Source of the DNA: Pseudoips prasinana
Lineage: Eukaryota; Arthropoda; Insecta; Lepidoptera; Nolidae
Length of the DNA stretch: 64,000 nucleotides
Reading direction: 5' to 3'
Assembly: GCA_951640165.1 (NCBI GenBank)
Contig: OX621241.1
Location: 3,048,001 to 3,112,000, forward strand
Each line of letters starts with the position of its first letter. Within the stretch, counting starts at the first letter, position 1. Position numbers and translations under genes: made by a program. Positions 1 to 10,151 of this stretch are shown in pieces. The notes under the pieces were generated by a model that did no database searches, had not been told where the DNA came from, and saw only the letters and a program-made list of their open reading frames with translations.

Positions 1-235
1 GACTAGACTTTTGAATTAAACCACAAATTATGCGTTTAGTCTTTTCAGATTTAGGGTCTGCCAAAATATTTTGGACCAGACCAACATCCCACATATTTAA
101 ATTAAACTCCCTTATATAAATATTTATTGGTAATAATTATGAATAATATCTTCTTCGAATTCTAAATTTTCTAAATATTCGAGCACTGTCTATCACCTCA
201 TCGCTACTACTGGTATTGTGCTAGCCGCATCTTGC

Positions 236-385
236 TCCTGCGAACGTCCCACACAAGATCATTGGTGCAACGCTGCATCTATCAGTCATGGTGGTCGTTG
301 CTCAAGAATATATTTTGCCCCAACGGCAGTCAATTCTACGAGCTATGTGCTACAGTCACTGCCACTTCAGCTTTCCAATTCTCTT
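236..385 (-). mobile_element. RTE-clade LINE remnant (interior of C-terminus)
   Basis: Aligned by eye, this stretch matches the interior of the better preserved RTE copy at 22,201-22,623: shared blocks include CACAAGATCAT, CTCAAGAA, CTACGAGCTATGTGC and GCCACTTCAG in the same order. It is a decayed, non-coding fragment with neither 3' tail nor open frame. Confidence 0.75.
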
Positions 386-559
386 TACTAGTTAGTAAAT
401 GACTTACAGACTTAAAGTTTGATATTTTGTATACTGTATATTGTTTTAAAAGCGAATATTTACTAAAAGTGTATGTAAATCTACATTTATGACAAGAAAC
501 GGATTTAGCCTACACAATCATTCAATAGTTTGCGTAATTTTTGAACATACGGAGCTTTC

Positions 560-735
560 ATACATATTTAAAGTGAATGACAGATCACGAAAAGAATATA
601 TGGGAACATACAGAAAGAAACCATTTTCAAAATCGGTTCACAAACTCGCTCTCATAGTTCGTCAAATTACGTAACATATACACAAAAGATATTCAGTCGA
701 ACTCATAATTTCCTTAATTTGAAGTCGGTTGGATA
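560..735. repeat. Unclassified dispersed repeat ending in a GAAGTCGGTT motif
   Basis: The end of this stretch carries the blocks CAGTCGAA and TTTGAAGTCGGTT. A diverged second copy lies at 8,595-8,745 with CAGTCGAATTGAAAAC and TTTTTGAAGTAGGTT. I recognise this pairing as a common lepidopteran repeat end but cannot assign the family. Confidence 0.4.
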
Positions 736-739
736 CTAA

Positions 740-1120
740 AGATGCATATGGCTGTTACAGTAGATATTTTCAAAACAATTTTGGTACGGAGTCTATCACA
801 AAAACTAATCTAGTTTATGTATTGTATTTAATTTTCACAAAATCTCAATACAGTGACTATTAAAATAATTTCTAACCTGACAATATTCAGTATATGCTAA
901 CCAAAAAGTGCAGGTCAAGCCTCGCACTTGGCAGCGTTTTAGGGTTGCGACGTATAAACATTAGGTAGTTTTTTCCGAATTTACTTGACTTACTGCGGTT
1001 TGTTTTGGCGCAACCGTAATATATCGTGATGATGTCAAAACATAGTGAAGAGCAACGATAGATGGTAACGTTTCAGCAACGCGTAGGTTTAAGGTGTAAA
1101 GTATTTAACAAATCCCTGTG
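740..1120. other. No gene recognised
   Basis: AT-rich sequence with no long open frame and no repeat that recurs elsewhere in the window. Confidence 0.5.
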
Positions 1121-1124
1121 TATA

Positions 1125-1509
1125 TGCAACATGTAACTTAATTAACGCACATCCTGAAAATAGTTTGTTTAGAATCGTTTACTGAATCAATTAATGTCAT
1201 TTTTAATATTGGTCAATTTTATTTCACTAATAATTAAAACTACGGAAATTATTGTCATATTAACCCTGTACAGTCAAAACAAAAGGCGTCAAAGAAATAA
1301 CACTTTTAAAATCGTAGTTTTATTCGTATTCATACTAATTTCATCATTCAATACAAAATAAAGAAAAATAAACTTTATTCTAAGAAACTAATTTAGTAAA
1401 TACCTAACAATGCATATACATATTAAATAAAAATTCAGTGTATGCATTATGATTACCTACAACATAACATTCTAATTGGGGTGTTTGAGGGTGTGCGTTA
1501 CGTGTTGTA
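1125..1509. mobile_element. Non-autonomous TIR DNA transposon, copy 1 (TA target)
   Basis: A 385-bp element has terminal inverted repeats of roughly 30 bp (TGCAACATGTAACTTAATTA at left; the inverse of TACAACACGTAACGCACACC at right) and a TA on both sides, which fits a TA target duplication. A second copy lies in the opposite orientation at 51,527-51,920, and the two share interior blocks, including one around AACCCTGTACAG and one around ACTTTATT. No transposase is encoded. The TA target is compatible with the Tc1/mariner superfamily, but the terminal bases do not identify a family. Confidence 0.75.
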
Positions 1510-1737
1510 TAAAAAGAAAATATTAAGAATTTTATTTTCAATTACTTTGAATATTGCGTGAATTGAGAAAAATGAAACAGACGGTGCCCTCCAAAAAAGT
1601 TCAAATAGTTTATATTTTGCTATGGATGATGTATAGCTTTACATATTATTAGTGATGATAAATGATATCTAAATATCACCGTGCACTATTTCCTCAAAAG
1701 CTACAAACTAAGCTATTTTTTTTTTATTCTTTATTAA

Positions 1738-2050
1738 GTTAAGCGCTTTTTTAAAGTTTACGTGGGTAAAAATCTTTTTTATTTTATTTTATTTTTTATC
1801 AGAAACATTGAATAAAAAATGTTCTACTCCTGAACCCCTTGATGGAAGTTACGTGAAATAATATGTATTTCACGTAACTTCCATCAAGGAGCACAGGAGT
1901 AGTAAACTTTAAAAAAGCGCTTGTAAATAGTCAGAACATGTTTGTAGTAATATAGTTGTATACATTATTATTTCTAGTACCATAGATATTTAGGTACTTA
2001 TTGTATGAAAACATTTATAATATTTATTTTATAATAGCAATGTTTTTTTT
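1738..2050. repeat. Inverted LINE-F 3'-end fragments around a palindrome
   Basis: Positions 1,738-1,800 match the 3' end of LINE-F on the plus strand, including its TTTTA-rich tail. Positions 1,903-2,045 match the body of the same family on the minus strand, as in the copies at 50,011 and 57,928. The two pieces face each other across the palindrome at 1,824-1,902. The tail points inward, which is not the order that LINE twin priming produces. Confidence 0.65.
1824..1902. repeat. Fold-back palindrome, 37-bp arms
   Basis: Left arm 1,824-1,860 pairs with right arm 1,866-1,902, with three mismatches and a 5-nt loop (ATATG). The inner 24 bp pair perfectly. The inverted symmetry resumes outward (TAAACTTTAAAAAAGCGCTT at 1,903-1,922 against its inverse at 1,741-1,760), but the left arm there holds about 60 extra bases. 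Confidence 0.9.
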
Positions 2051-2187
2051 TGATAAATGCATATGAATGTATCATGTTTCGCATAAGAAGTCTACTTTGG
2101 GTTTCACCATGTCTCAGAGGATGACCAGCTGTTAATATTTATAGCACTATAGTTCTATAATGTTCTCTACCATTGGTTAACTATTGT

Positions 2188-2290
2188 GCGGGGAATATGA
2201 ATAGAAAGCGGAGCCGGAAAACGCAGAAACCGTCACAAGGTAGACCGATGATCTTGTGAAGGTTGCGGGAACAGCAACTTCCCGCAGCCC
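2188..2290 (+). mobile_element. RTE-clade LINE remnant (DNA coding for RWTDDLVKVAG-type segment)
   Basis: The stretch reads AGGTAGACCGATGATCTTGT then GAAGGTTGCGGG, which parallels the part of RTE LINEs that encodes the RWTDDLVKVAG motif seen intact at 22.4 kb. The frame is broken. It lies just upstream of a U repeat. Confidence 0.6.
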
Positions 2291-2304
2291 TCATAAGATT
2301 ACCC

Positions 2305-2520
2305 CGTCATGCTGATACTTACCTATCCGATGGGCAGTGGTTACTCTTGTGTCAAAGTTGTTCAAGCCGCTCAAGAGGCATGTGACATGGCAGCTCAGAA
2401 ATAAAACCACTTTGGCGGTCACCCATCTATGGACTGACCGCGAGCCTAGTTGCTTAACCTTGCCGACTTACGGACCGTTGAGAGCATTTAAATGAGCGCC
2501 TCATGCTGATACTAAAGTGA
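2305..2520 (+). repeat. Unclassified repeat 'U', copy 1
   Basis: Blocks such as GATGGGCAGTGGTTACTC, GACATGGC, GGTCACCCATCTATGGACTG and GAGCGCCTCATG recur in the same order at 19,030-19,290 and, interrupted, at 49,950-50,400; an inverted partial copy is at 52,965-53,150. It has no open frame, no obvious terminal repeats and no B box that I can see. Confidence 0.7.
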
Positions 2521-2804
2521 TAAAACGATGCCCTGTACCTCGCTTAACTTGTTGGTATATTGAGCGCCATCTAGAAGTCATGTGTAAAACTTGGGGATGC
2601 GGTAGCACTTGAAGGCTCAAATACGTTATAAGATGTGAAATGTATTTAAAAAAGAATCGATCATTAGGTTAATCCCATTTATTTTATACATACTCGAACC
2701 CTAAAATATTTATTTTAGGGTTTGATCGTTATAAAAGTTGCGGTCGAGGATCTATGAAGCGTCGTCTTAATCCACCATCGACCCGTGAAAGATATTCCAT
2801 CGTT

Positions 2805-2940
2805 ATAATATCAGCCGAAAAAAATCCACTGCTGGACAAAACCTTCCCTCGAAGATTTTCACAAATACCGGTTTTGCGATACCGGTATCCAACAGTGTCC
2901 CGTACGATCGTCGTTGGGCATGCCCCGCACAAGATGTATT
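2805..2940 (-). mobile_element. RTE-clade LINE 3'-end remnant
   Basis: TATCAGCCGAAA, CCACTGCTGGACAAA and CCGCACAAGAT occur in the order found at the 3' end of the RTE copy at 22.2 kb. Its 5' side ends next to the Helitron at 2,949. Confidence 0.75.
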
Positions 2941-2948
2941 TGACAATA

Positions 2949-3260
2949 TCTATACATATAATAAAATCGTAGGAAAGTCAAAACTGTACATTGAATATTT
3001 TTTTAAAAGGATACTTGGGGCGTGATCTGCTTTCGATATCGAAGCCGAAAATATAGTTTTTAGAATTTTTGTCTGTTTGTCTGTATGTATGTCCGGGCTA
3101 AACTCAAAAAGTACTGCATGGATTTACTTCAAATTTTGCATGAATATTACTAAGAGGTCTGGTCAACATATGGGCTATATATTATAACGCTATCACCTAG
3201 GGGAAGGGGCTGTGATAATTTATAAAGTTTAACGCGGGTAAGACCGCGGGGCACAGCTAG
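2949..3260 (+). mobile_element. Helitron-1, full-length non-autonomous copy (312 bp)
   Basis: The element starts with TC (TCTATACATATAATAAAATC) and ends with a short hairpin, GCGGGTAAGACCGC, followed by GGGGCACAGCTAG. It is flanked by A on the left and T on the right without a target duplication. These are the defining Helitron ends (5' TC, 3' hairpin, CTRR, insertion between A and T). It has no Rep/helicase coding capacity. At least six more copies or fragments lie in this window. Confidence 0.9.
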
Positions 3261-3851
3261 TTTTAAATAAAATATTTAATGCGAAGACACGAACTACACC
3301 TATCAAATATGTATCAAAATGGAACTAATGAAAAAAGAATTAGCAACCTAAATACTTAAATAATACGTAAATCACAGCGTTTCGGTACCGTTTACGTTCT
3401 ACGTCAAGCGCGTGCGCAGTTTACTTTGTTGTCATCGTAAAGTAGATGTTATAAAAGGCAGATATGTTTACGCCTGTGTCCAAAGCTGAGTGAAATTAAA
3501 TTGATTTTAGCTTCTAACTGCAAGCTGAAACTGTGTCATGTAAAAATAGATGTTGAGGGATATAAAATGAGTGACAAGATGATTACTGGACATAAGATTA
3601 TAATATAAGGTAACGATTTAATATAACCATGGATTACGCTCACCTATTCCATAACGAATAGATGAGTCATAATCGGAAATGAGTTTTTTATCTATATTCA
3701 CCGCCTTCATTATAATTATGTAGGTAGAAATATTGTTCAGAATCTCTTACAATACATTACACAGTACAGTATTTTTTTAGAAGCCGTCATTAGAGAAATG
3801 AATCCCTGTATAAGCCATAGTCCATGCCTAAGCCTTAGTCTACCACGCTAG
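3261..3851. other. No gene recognised
   Basis: AT-rich, no repeat shared with the rest of the window. A GC-richer patch around 3,380-3,430 (GTACCGTTTACG, CGCGTGCGCAG) looks single copy. Confidence 0.45.
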
Positions 3852-4033
3852 TCTAGCGTGGGTTGGCAGACTTCACATGCCATGCATAAAGTTTCCCTCA
3901 CGAAGTTTCCTTCACCATTTTAATTACGAGATAATGAATTTCTAATACGCACATAGATTTAAAAACTCAACAGAGTCCCTTAAACTCGGAATCACTTACC
4001 TCACAGCCCAACGGTGTAACCACTAGGCTATTA
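3852..4033 (-). mobile_element. SINE-6, tRNA-headed, decayed
   Basis: Read on the minus strand the head contains ATAGCCTAGTGGTTA, a good RNA polymerase III A box; the B box region is degenerate. The body (GGGTTGGCAGACTTCACA, TTTCCTTCACC on the plus strand) is a sequence I recognise from a common lepidopteran SINE. Helitron-1 begins 8 bp beyond the head. Confidence 0.6.
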
Positions 4034-4041
4034 TATAAGTA

Positions 4042-4362
4042 CTAGCTGTGCCCCACGGTTTTACCCGCGTTAAACTTTATAAATTATCACAGCTCCTTCC
4101 CCGTAGGTGATAGCGTGATAATATGTAGCCTATATGTTGACGCGACCTCTTAGTTATATTCATGCAAAATTTGAAGTAAATCCGTGCAGTATTTTTTGAG
4201 TTTAGCCCGGACATACATACAGACAAACAGACACACAGCCAAAAATTCTAAAAACTATATTATTAGCTTCGACTTCGATTGTAGTTCACGCCCCAAGTAT
4301 CCTTTTTAAAAAATATTCAATGTACAGTTTTGATTTTCCTACGATTTTATTATATGTATAGA
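4042..4362 (-). mobile_element. Helitron-1, full-length copy (321 bp)
   Basis: In reverse orientation it opens with CTAGCTGTGCCCC and the hairpin ACGGTTTTACCCGCGT and closes with the inverse of TCTATACATATAATAAAATC. The base left of CTAG is A and the base beyond the TC end is A on the plus strand, the expected A/T insertion context. It carries all of the interior of the copy at 2,949. Confidence 0.9.
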
Positions 4363-4678
4363 TAAATATATTAGATAAATATTAGATAAATATATATAAA
4401 GGTAATTTTCCGCTTTGATATTTTTTTCTTGGTGGTTTTACACTGCTTTTACTTCTCTTTTACAATTTTTCCAGTGTCAGTAGTTTGTTTGCTTCGTCTT
4501 TGTATATGCCTTATTAAACCATAATTGTAAGAACTATATCTTTTATGTGCACAATATCAATAAGTTTTTTTTAACTTTCTAATACCATGGATATTTGCCG
4601 CTTTGAAGGCCGTACGGATTAAATAAGAATGAATGATCATATATATATACACTTAAATAGTATTTATATATTATTTTT
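4363..4678. other. No gene recognised
   Basis: AT-rich sequence without open frames or recognisable repeats. Confidence 0.45.
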
Positions 4679-4915
4679 GGACAATGTCATACAGATCATA
4701 CTAGCCTCAAACTAAGCAAAGCTTGTACTATGGGTACCAGGCGACGATATACATACTTATATAGATAGATAAATACTTAAATACATAGAAAATATCCATG
4801 ACTCAGAAACAAATATTCGTGCTCATCACACAAATATTTGCACTTACCGGGATTCGAACCCAAGATCACCAGTTTCATACGCGGGAGCACTACCAACTAG
4901 GCTACGGTGACCGTC
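4679..4915 (-). mobile_element. SINE-1, tRNA-headed
   Basis: On the minus strand it begins GGTCACCGTAGCCTAGTTGG (A box TAGCCTAGTTGG) and continues to a near-consensus B box, GGTTCGAATCC, as in the other SINE-1 copies. The body reads towards a tail with CATAGTACAAGCTTTGC. The match to six other copies is close over about 235 bp. Such internal boxes drive RNA polymerase III; mobility would depend on a LINE in trans. Confidence 0.9.
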
Positions 4916-5560
4916 TTAATAATATTAAAATTAAAAGTCCATAATATCACATCAATGTAACATACATGGAGACCTATAGACCTATGGCTCTCGGTCACGT
5001 ATAACATATAAAGCAAAAATGTCGCTGAAAGCTGTTGGTCTTCCTAAGAAAAATAAATAAATAATTATTTATAAGGATAGTCAATATAATTTAAATACGA
5101 TCAAAGTTTAATATTCAGTGTTTGTAGAAAAAAAACAAATATAATGAATAAAAACTGATAAGAAATAAATAAATGAGTCGCATTATTAGGATACCGTTTC
5201 ATAATTTCGGTAGTGAACGCTTCGAACTTTACAGATATTCACAACGCTATTTTATTGTATTCATTTTAATTTTAATGAAATATACTTATTAATTTAAACA
5301 TGTGAAGTTTTGACAAACATTTATTTGTATATTGTATTGTCGCAGTGCCCTTACAGGGTTCATGTTTGATACTGCATTATTATCTAAAATACCTATGTAA
5401 AACCTTTGAAAGCAATAAATAAGTTGAAATTAAAACTAAGACAGTACATATTTTCTACCGGATCATAAAATCTACAAGATACAATCCAACTTGCAGATAT
5501 ACGAGTATAGCACAGAAATCCTCTCCTCATGTACAATGAGGAACAAAAGCATCAATAACA
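4916..5560. other. No gene recognised
   Basis: AT-rich intergenic-like sequence; nothing repeated elsewhere in the window was found. Confidence 0.45.
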
Positions 5561-5712
5561 GGTACAGTCACCGACATAACCTCAGAAGCTACAAATAACT
5601 CAGCGACGAGATTTGTTGTCGCAATCCATTGTCGCCGCGACACGGCAGTAATGAAAGCCTCTTATCTGCGCAACTGTACTTCAGTACTGTCGGCTATCTC
5701 CGTCACTGTACC
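5561..5712. mobile_element. MITE-like element with imperfect 21-bp TIRs
   Basis: The left end GGTACAGTCACCGACATAACC and the inverse of the right end (GGTACAGT then GACGGAGATAGCC) agree at 17 of 21 positions. The 152-bp interior is GC-richer than its surroundings and non-coding. No second copy and no clear target duplication were seen, so the mobile assignment rests on the terminal symmetry alone. Confidence 0.45.
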
Positions 5713-5795
5713 CTCAAGAAGCTAATCGCGACGTTGAATTTAACTTGAAATTTGCATTTTTAAGAATATACTATGGCTTTTATATTTGAGATACC

Positions 5796-5878
5796 GCGCT
5801 ACCCCTTTTGACACTCCTGGCTATTCAAACTTTTGTCTTAAAGTTTGAATAGCCAGAAGTGTCAAAAGGGGGTAGCGC
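5796..5878. repeat. Fold-back palindrome, 38/39-bp arms
   Basis: Left arm 5,796-5,833 pairs with right arm 5,840-5,878 around a 6-nt loop (TGTCTT). The only differences are one mismatch and one extra G in a G run. It lies in unique AT-rich sequence. Confidence 0.9.
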
Positions 5879-6056
5879 TTTTCTTTATAAGAATCAAAGA
5901 TTCGGACTTTAAAAAATGTAATAAAAAGTTTGATTATAATATGTGCATTGCGCGTTGGTGACATATTACGGCTGGAAGCTGAAAATCAGTGGTACAGTAA
6001 CGAACGATATACTGAGCTGCAGCCTTTTAGATATATACTTAATGTTTGTGCTATTT

Positions 6057-6060
<4 letters not shown>

Positions 6061-6109
<49 letters not shown>
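6061..6109. repeat. (TA)n microsatellite
   Basis: Uninterrupted TA dinucleotides for about 49 bp. Confidence 0.98.
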
Positions 6110-6111
<2 letters not shown>

Positions 6112-6301
6112 TATTGTAGCATTTATTTACTTATCTTCACTGTTAATATTTATTTCAATTTTATAGTAGTTAATATTATGTGTGTTAATTAATTAATTTA
6201 ACTATATTTATTTGAATACTATTAAACTGGTTCTATTTTATTTTATGATTCATAAAACTATTTTCTATCTTTCTTTTTCATTTAATTTAAAACAATACGG
6301 T

Positions 6302-6439
6302 ACAGACGCCAGCACATCCAGCAACTCCAATCTGTCAAATTTCTTTTATAGATTTTCAACTTTATCACAAAAGCATAAGGTTCACTTTCAATTGGGGGAA
6401 ATATTACAGATTGAGGTAGCTTGATGTGCTCTCGTCTGT
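6302..6439. mobile_element. TACAGAC MITE, copy 1
   Basis: The element starts TACAGACG and ends with its near inverse CGTCTGT; the outer ends pair over roughly 20 bp with mismatches (AGCACATC against GATGTGCT). The interior (CCAATCTGTCAAATTTC, GATTTTCAACTTTATCACA, AAGGTTCACTTTCAATT) matches a second copy at 55,928-56,066, whose insertion into a SINE proves mobility. Confidence 0.75.
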
Positions 6440-6689
6440 CCATTTTCTAAACTTTTTATTTCTACTGTTTTAAAACTAATAGACATTAAAAATATTTACC
6501 ATAAAAGGACAAGGTATATTATAATATATAATATATATACTAATGCACCCTTGACTCCAAACTCTGTCTTTCTATCTATTTGTTGGAGCATCACACTAAA
6601 ATTACTAAAGAGATAAACTAACAAAACTTTAAGTATATATCTTATCTCTTTAGGATGATGACATGGAAGCCCATGACCGGTTAAAAAGT

Positions 6690-7135
6690 CAAAAGTCAAA
6701 AATCATATATTCCGTAAAAAAATTACATTTATGTGGAAACGTCATTTTTTTACCCTACCGTGCAGTGCATGGCGTGGCAGCTACTGAGAAACACTGCCAG
6801 AAAACTCAGTAGAAATTCTTTTTTAAAATAAAATATACTTAAGATTAATTACAATCATGTGTGTTGACTCAGAACAACTCCATCCCAAGCACTTTTATTA
6901 CTTAAATAATCACAAATTTTGTAATATTCCCTGCTACACAATTTGGCTTTAATTATTAAAACCAAATTGTGTAGCAGGGAATATTACAAAATTTGTGATT
7001 ATTTAAGTGACTTATTCGTGTAACTTATTCGTAGACAATTCTCTAATATCATTGGGAAGTTTGTTATCTTATACATTGCCCCATAAAAGAGTTACTTATT
7101 TTGTGGAGACGGGTAGTATGCAATATTAAGGTTTA
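6690..7135 (-). mobile_element. LINE-D 3' end, with internal palindromic duplication
   Basis: The left edge (GTCAAAAGTCAAAA, TTACATTTATGTGGAA, CCCTACCGTGCAGTGCATG) is the 3' end of a non-LTR element whose other copies lie at 17,065, 23,190 and 47,901 (minus) and 38,228 (plus). The best copy encodes a LINE C-terminus (NSFMGQ, YNKLPNDIREL). This copy is non-coding and carries the large palindrome at 6,900-7,008. Confidence 0.8.
6900..7008. repeat. Near-perfect 109-bp palindrome
   Basis: Centred on T6954; 53 of 54 positions pair (only C6947/A6961 does not) and the outer 47 bp are perfect. The sister LINE-D copies at 17.3, 23.4 and 48.1 kb have only the left arm followed directly by the sequence ACTTATTCGTAGACAATTC. 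The right arm is therefore extra DNA in this copy. Confidence 0.97.
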
Positions 7136-7366
7136 AGGTTAAGCTAACTGAATCGAATTTGATCAAGACGGTGCCTGGATGTCGCATATGTTCCTGGATA
7201 TCCAGGACAACAGTATCAAGTTTTGGGTTTTCGTAGAGCGTCAGACAAAACAACTCTAAAAACCAACCTACACATGCATTTCCACACCGGTCTCTGGGTG
7301 ATTTAGAGGCAAAATTCAAACCTCATCGTTTTTTTTTCAGATATCTTTAAAATGAATTGTATACAT

Positions 7367-7445
7367 TTAAGTGCGGGTGGGAATTGAACCACGACCAAGG
7401 GGTGTCCGGCCTCATGTGCATCAACCGCTCCGTCACCGCACCGTG
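7367..7445 (-). mobile_element. tRNA-like SINE head, isolated
   Basis: Read on the minus strand: GGTGACGGAGCGGTTGATGC (A-box-like) and GGTTCAATTCCCAC (B box). No acceptor stem or CCA context that would make it a true tRNA gene, so I take it as a SINE head of a family otherwise absent here. Confidence 0.45.
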
Positions 7446-7956
7446 ATTCTGTGACTCGCATTTATACAATCCATTCGATTGCTTTTAACGCATACAAGAC
7501 GCTTTTAGCGCCATCTTACCGAACGAACGACCGAACGGGTTGTCTACTTTGTAGTTTCATTTCAGCTCCCGACAGTTGTCTGGTGAAGCAGTCAAAGTAT
7601 CTCGGCTTACTGTAAACATCTAACGTTCCTGAAGGATAACGTGTGCGAAACCACTCACGTTTTTCCACAAAAACAGTTCGTAATCAAAGAAAATCACATT
7701 TAAATACAAGTCATGGTGAAATACAAATTACACAGATTACATAACCCTTGGATTTATCGCTTTCAGATATAATTAAAATATTTTACTAACATTTACATCG
7801 TTTCTGACTGATCTGACTATCAAACACCCTATCCTAAATCTAACCGTTTAATAGATATTTGAAGCTATTTTGAAAAGTGTGAGTCTTATTATTACTATTA
7901 TTTGATTTTGACATCTAATTCAAATAAATCAAAGCATAATATATGATATATATATA
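7446..7956. other. No gene recognised
   Basis: Mixed composition, no repeat shared with the rest of the window and no long open frame. Confidence 0.45.
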
Positions 7957-8322
7957 TGATGTCTTCCCGGCCGGATTTCGGCCGCGAACCATTCTCAATT
8001 GGGATTAGCCAATTGCGCAGGATATATTACAGTGCACAAGTGTGCGCGCAAACACAGGGGCACTTTCTATTCCATCACTCTCATGATCCGATGGGACGAC
8101 TAGCGACACGACCGGAAAGAGGTCAGGTACAGGACCGACGGCTTTACGTGCTCTCCGAGGCACGGGGGTGTAATACCGCCAACTTCCAGACTTCGGGCTG
8201 ATTCTGAAAAATTTCTTTTTATGGAAAAATCCCAAAAACACTCTTTGGCTCGACTCGGGATTCGAACCTGGGACCACATTTTATGCGGTTGAACACGCTA
8301 ACGCTACACCAACGAGGCAGTA
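7957..8322 (-). mobile_element. SINE-3, complete copy (about 365 bp)
   Basis: On the minus strand the head has GGTGTAGCGTTAGCG and the B box GGTTCGAATCCCG. The long body contains, on the plus strand, CATCACTCTCATGATCCGAT, CTAGCGACACGACCGG and CTCCGAGGCACGGGGGTGTA. Copies at 56,444, 62,657 and 43,232 confirm it as one dispersed family. Overlapping open frames on both strands are not proteins: they do not survive between copies. Confidence 0.85.
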
Positions 8323-8594
8323 TATATATAAGCATACTATTGCTTCTATACATACATAATTTATTAAGTAGAGTTAAAACGATTCTGCTTAATAGTATGT
8401 TGTTAAGGATGTTCTCTTTTAGCTTTCTTATGCCACCCTGATCTCGAGAGGCAACGCATTCATTAATTAATATTTTTGTTTATTAATTTTTAACGAGCTT
8501 TATTACCTTATTAATCTCGGGTTTCACCTATATTATATAAAATATATTACTAAAAATTTATAAGGCATGGAAATAATTACTTATTTGAACAAAG

Positions 8595-8745
8595 TTTGTA
8601 TGGACAATTCAGAAAACTTCACATATCCAATGAAATATAATCAAAGTCGGTTCAGAATCGATGAAGAAATCGCATCATATATCTATTATACAAAAACCAT
8701 ACAGTCGAATTGAAAACTTCTTTCTTTTTGAAGTAGGTTAAAAAG
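8595..8745. repeat. Unclassified dispersed repeat, second copy
   Basis: Shares CAGTCGAA and the terminal TTTTTGAAGT(C/A)GGTT with the stretch at 560-735. Confidence 0.4.
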
Positions 8746-8965
8746 ATATTTGTTCAGCGCCAGACACATCGGTTCCTTCCAACGATAAACGAGCAACACG
8801 CATAACGATACGATTGCGTAAACACGCTACAACTCACACCTGCGTCGTATTTACGAGTTCTCTACTTGTGTGTGTGTGTGCTACCGATGTGTATGTTTAT
8901 GAGAATTTATTTGTCATTTATAGGTGTCGATGTGTATGAGGAAGGAGTTTGAGATATGTTATATA

Positions 8966-9163
8966 CTAGCTGTGCCCCGCGGTTTTACTCGCGTTAAATT
9001 TTATAAACTACACATACATACAGACAAACAGACACACAGACAAAACTTCTAAAAACTATATTTTTGGCTTCGATATCGATAGTAGATCACGCCCCAAGTA
9101 TCCTTTTTAAAAAATATTCAATGTACAGTTTTGACTTTCCTACGATTTTATTATATGTATAGA
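8966..9163 (-). mobile_element. Helitron-1, internally deleted copy (198 bp)
   Basis: Both ends are present: CTAGCTGTGCCCCGCGGTTT at left and the inverse of TCTATACATATAATAAAATC at right. About 115 bp of the interior (from the TAAACTT segment to the ACATACATACAGAC segment) is missing compared with the copy at 4,042. Confidence 0.85.
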
Positions 9164-9652
9164 TTTAAAGACTAATGTGTATGTGTCTATAACATTTTAG
9201 GTCCTAAACGGAGTAGCCGATACCAATGTGATTTGTTTTAACTGAACTTTACTACTGTTTCTTACATTTCGTTGGTTATTTTCTTAATTTCTAGTTCATC
9301 TAGTTCATTCCTCTAGTTTTAATATAAATTGCATGTTGTTTTCACTATTTTAGGGCATAGACCTACTAGTACTTACACTAGTTTTATAATATAAAATGAT
9401 GTCAGTTTCTTTTGATTCTTGTATTATTTTGTCCGATTTGTGTACCATAATAAATCGCATTGATATAACTGACCATAATAATTGGGTGTGCCCAGATCTA
9501 CTCCGACTGGTTTATCTTTCAGACAGGACTATTGTCGCCAATAAGCCTCTAATAGTGCTCTACAAGATCATTAAGTCAAAACCACTTTATGTATTTTAAT
9601 AAATAAGCAATCTTACAATCTTAATATAAAGAAATGACATAAAATCTATACA
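9164..9652. other. No gene recognised
   Basis: AT-rich; a 67-codon open frame at 9,396-9,599 has no recognisable motif and I do not call it. Confidence 0.4.
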
Positions 9653-9943
9653 TCTATACATACAAAAAATCGTAGGAAAGTCAAAACTGTACATTGAATA
9701 TTTTTTAAAGGATACTTTGGGCGTGATCTACAATAGATATCGAAGCCAAAAATATAGTTTTTAGAATTTTTGTCTGTTTATCTGTTTGTCTGTATGTATG
9801 TCCGTGCTAAACTCAAAAACTATTGGATTACTTAGCATTGATTTACTTGAAATTTTGCATGAATATTACTAAGAGGTCGGGTCAACATATAGGCTACCTA
9901 TGGTTAATAATTTAACGCGGGTAAAACCGCAGGTAACAGCTAG
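9653..9943 (+). mobile_element. Helitron-1 copy (291 bp)
   Basis: It starts TCTATACATACAAAAAATCG and ends with the hairpin GCGGGTAAAACCGC and AACAGCTAG followed by T. The segment before the hairpin is shortened compared with the 2,949 copy. Confidence 0.88.
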
Positions 9944-10151
9944 TGAAAAAATATATCAGCACTTTTTATTATACCCAACAGAAACATATTACCCAAACAT
10001 ATTTAACACAATATTAAATTTACATTATATCGACTAGATATGAAGCAATGGCTTAATAAGTTTGTCTTATACATAAATTTAAATAAATAATAATATTTTG
10101 TGTTACTACAATGTAATAGTAGTACTTGTTACTTATTACTCTATTTTTAAA

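Noticed and set aside
6061..6109. CRISPR-like or origin-like array
   Set aside because: Simple TA microsatellite in a eukaryotic genome.
7956..8277. Open frames of 81 and 90 codons on opposite strands
   Set aside because: They lie in SINE-3 and are not preserved in its other copies.
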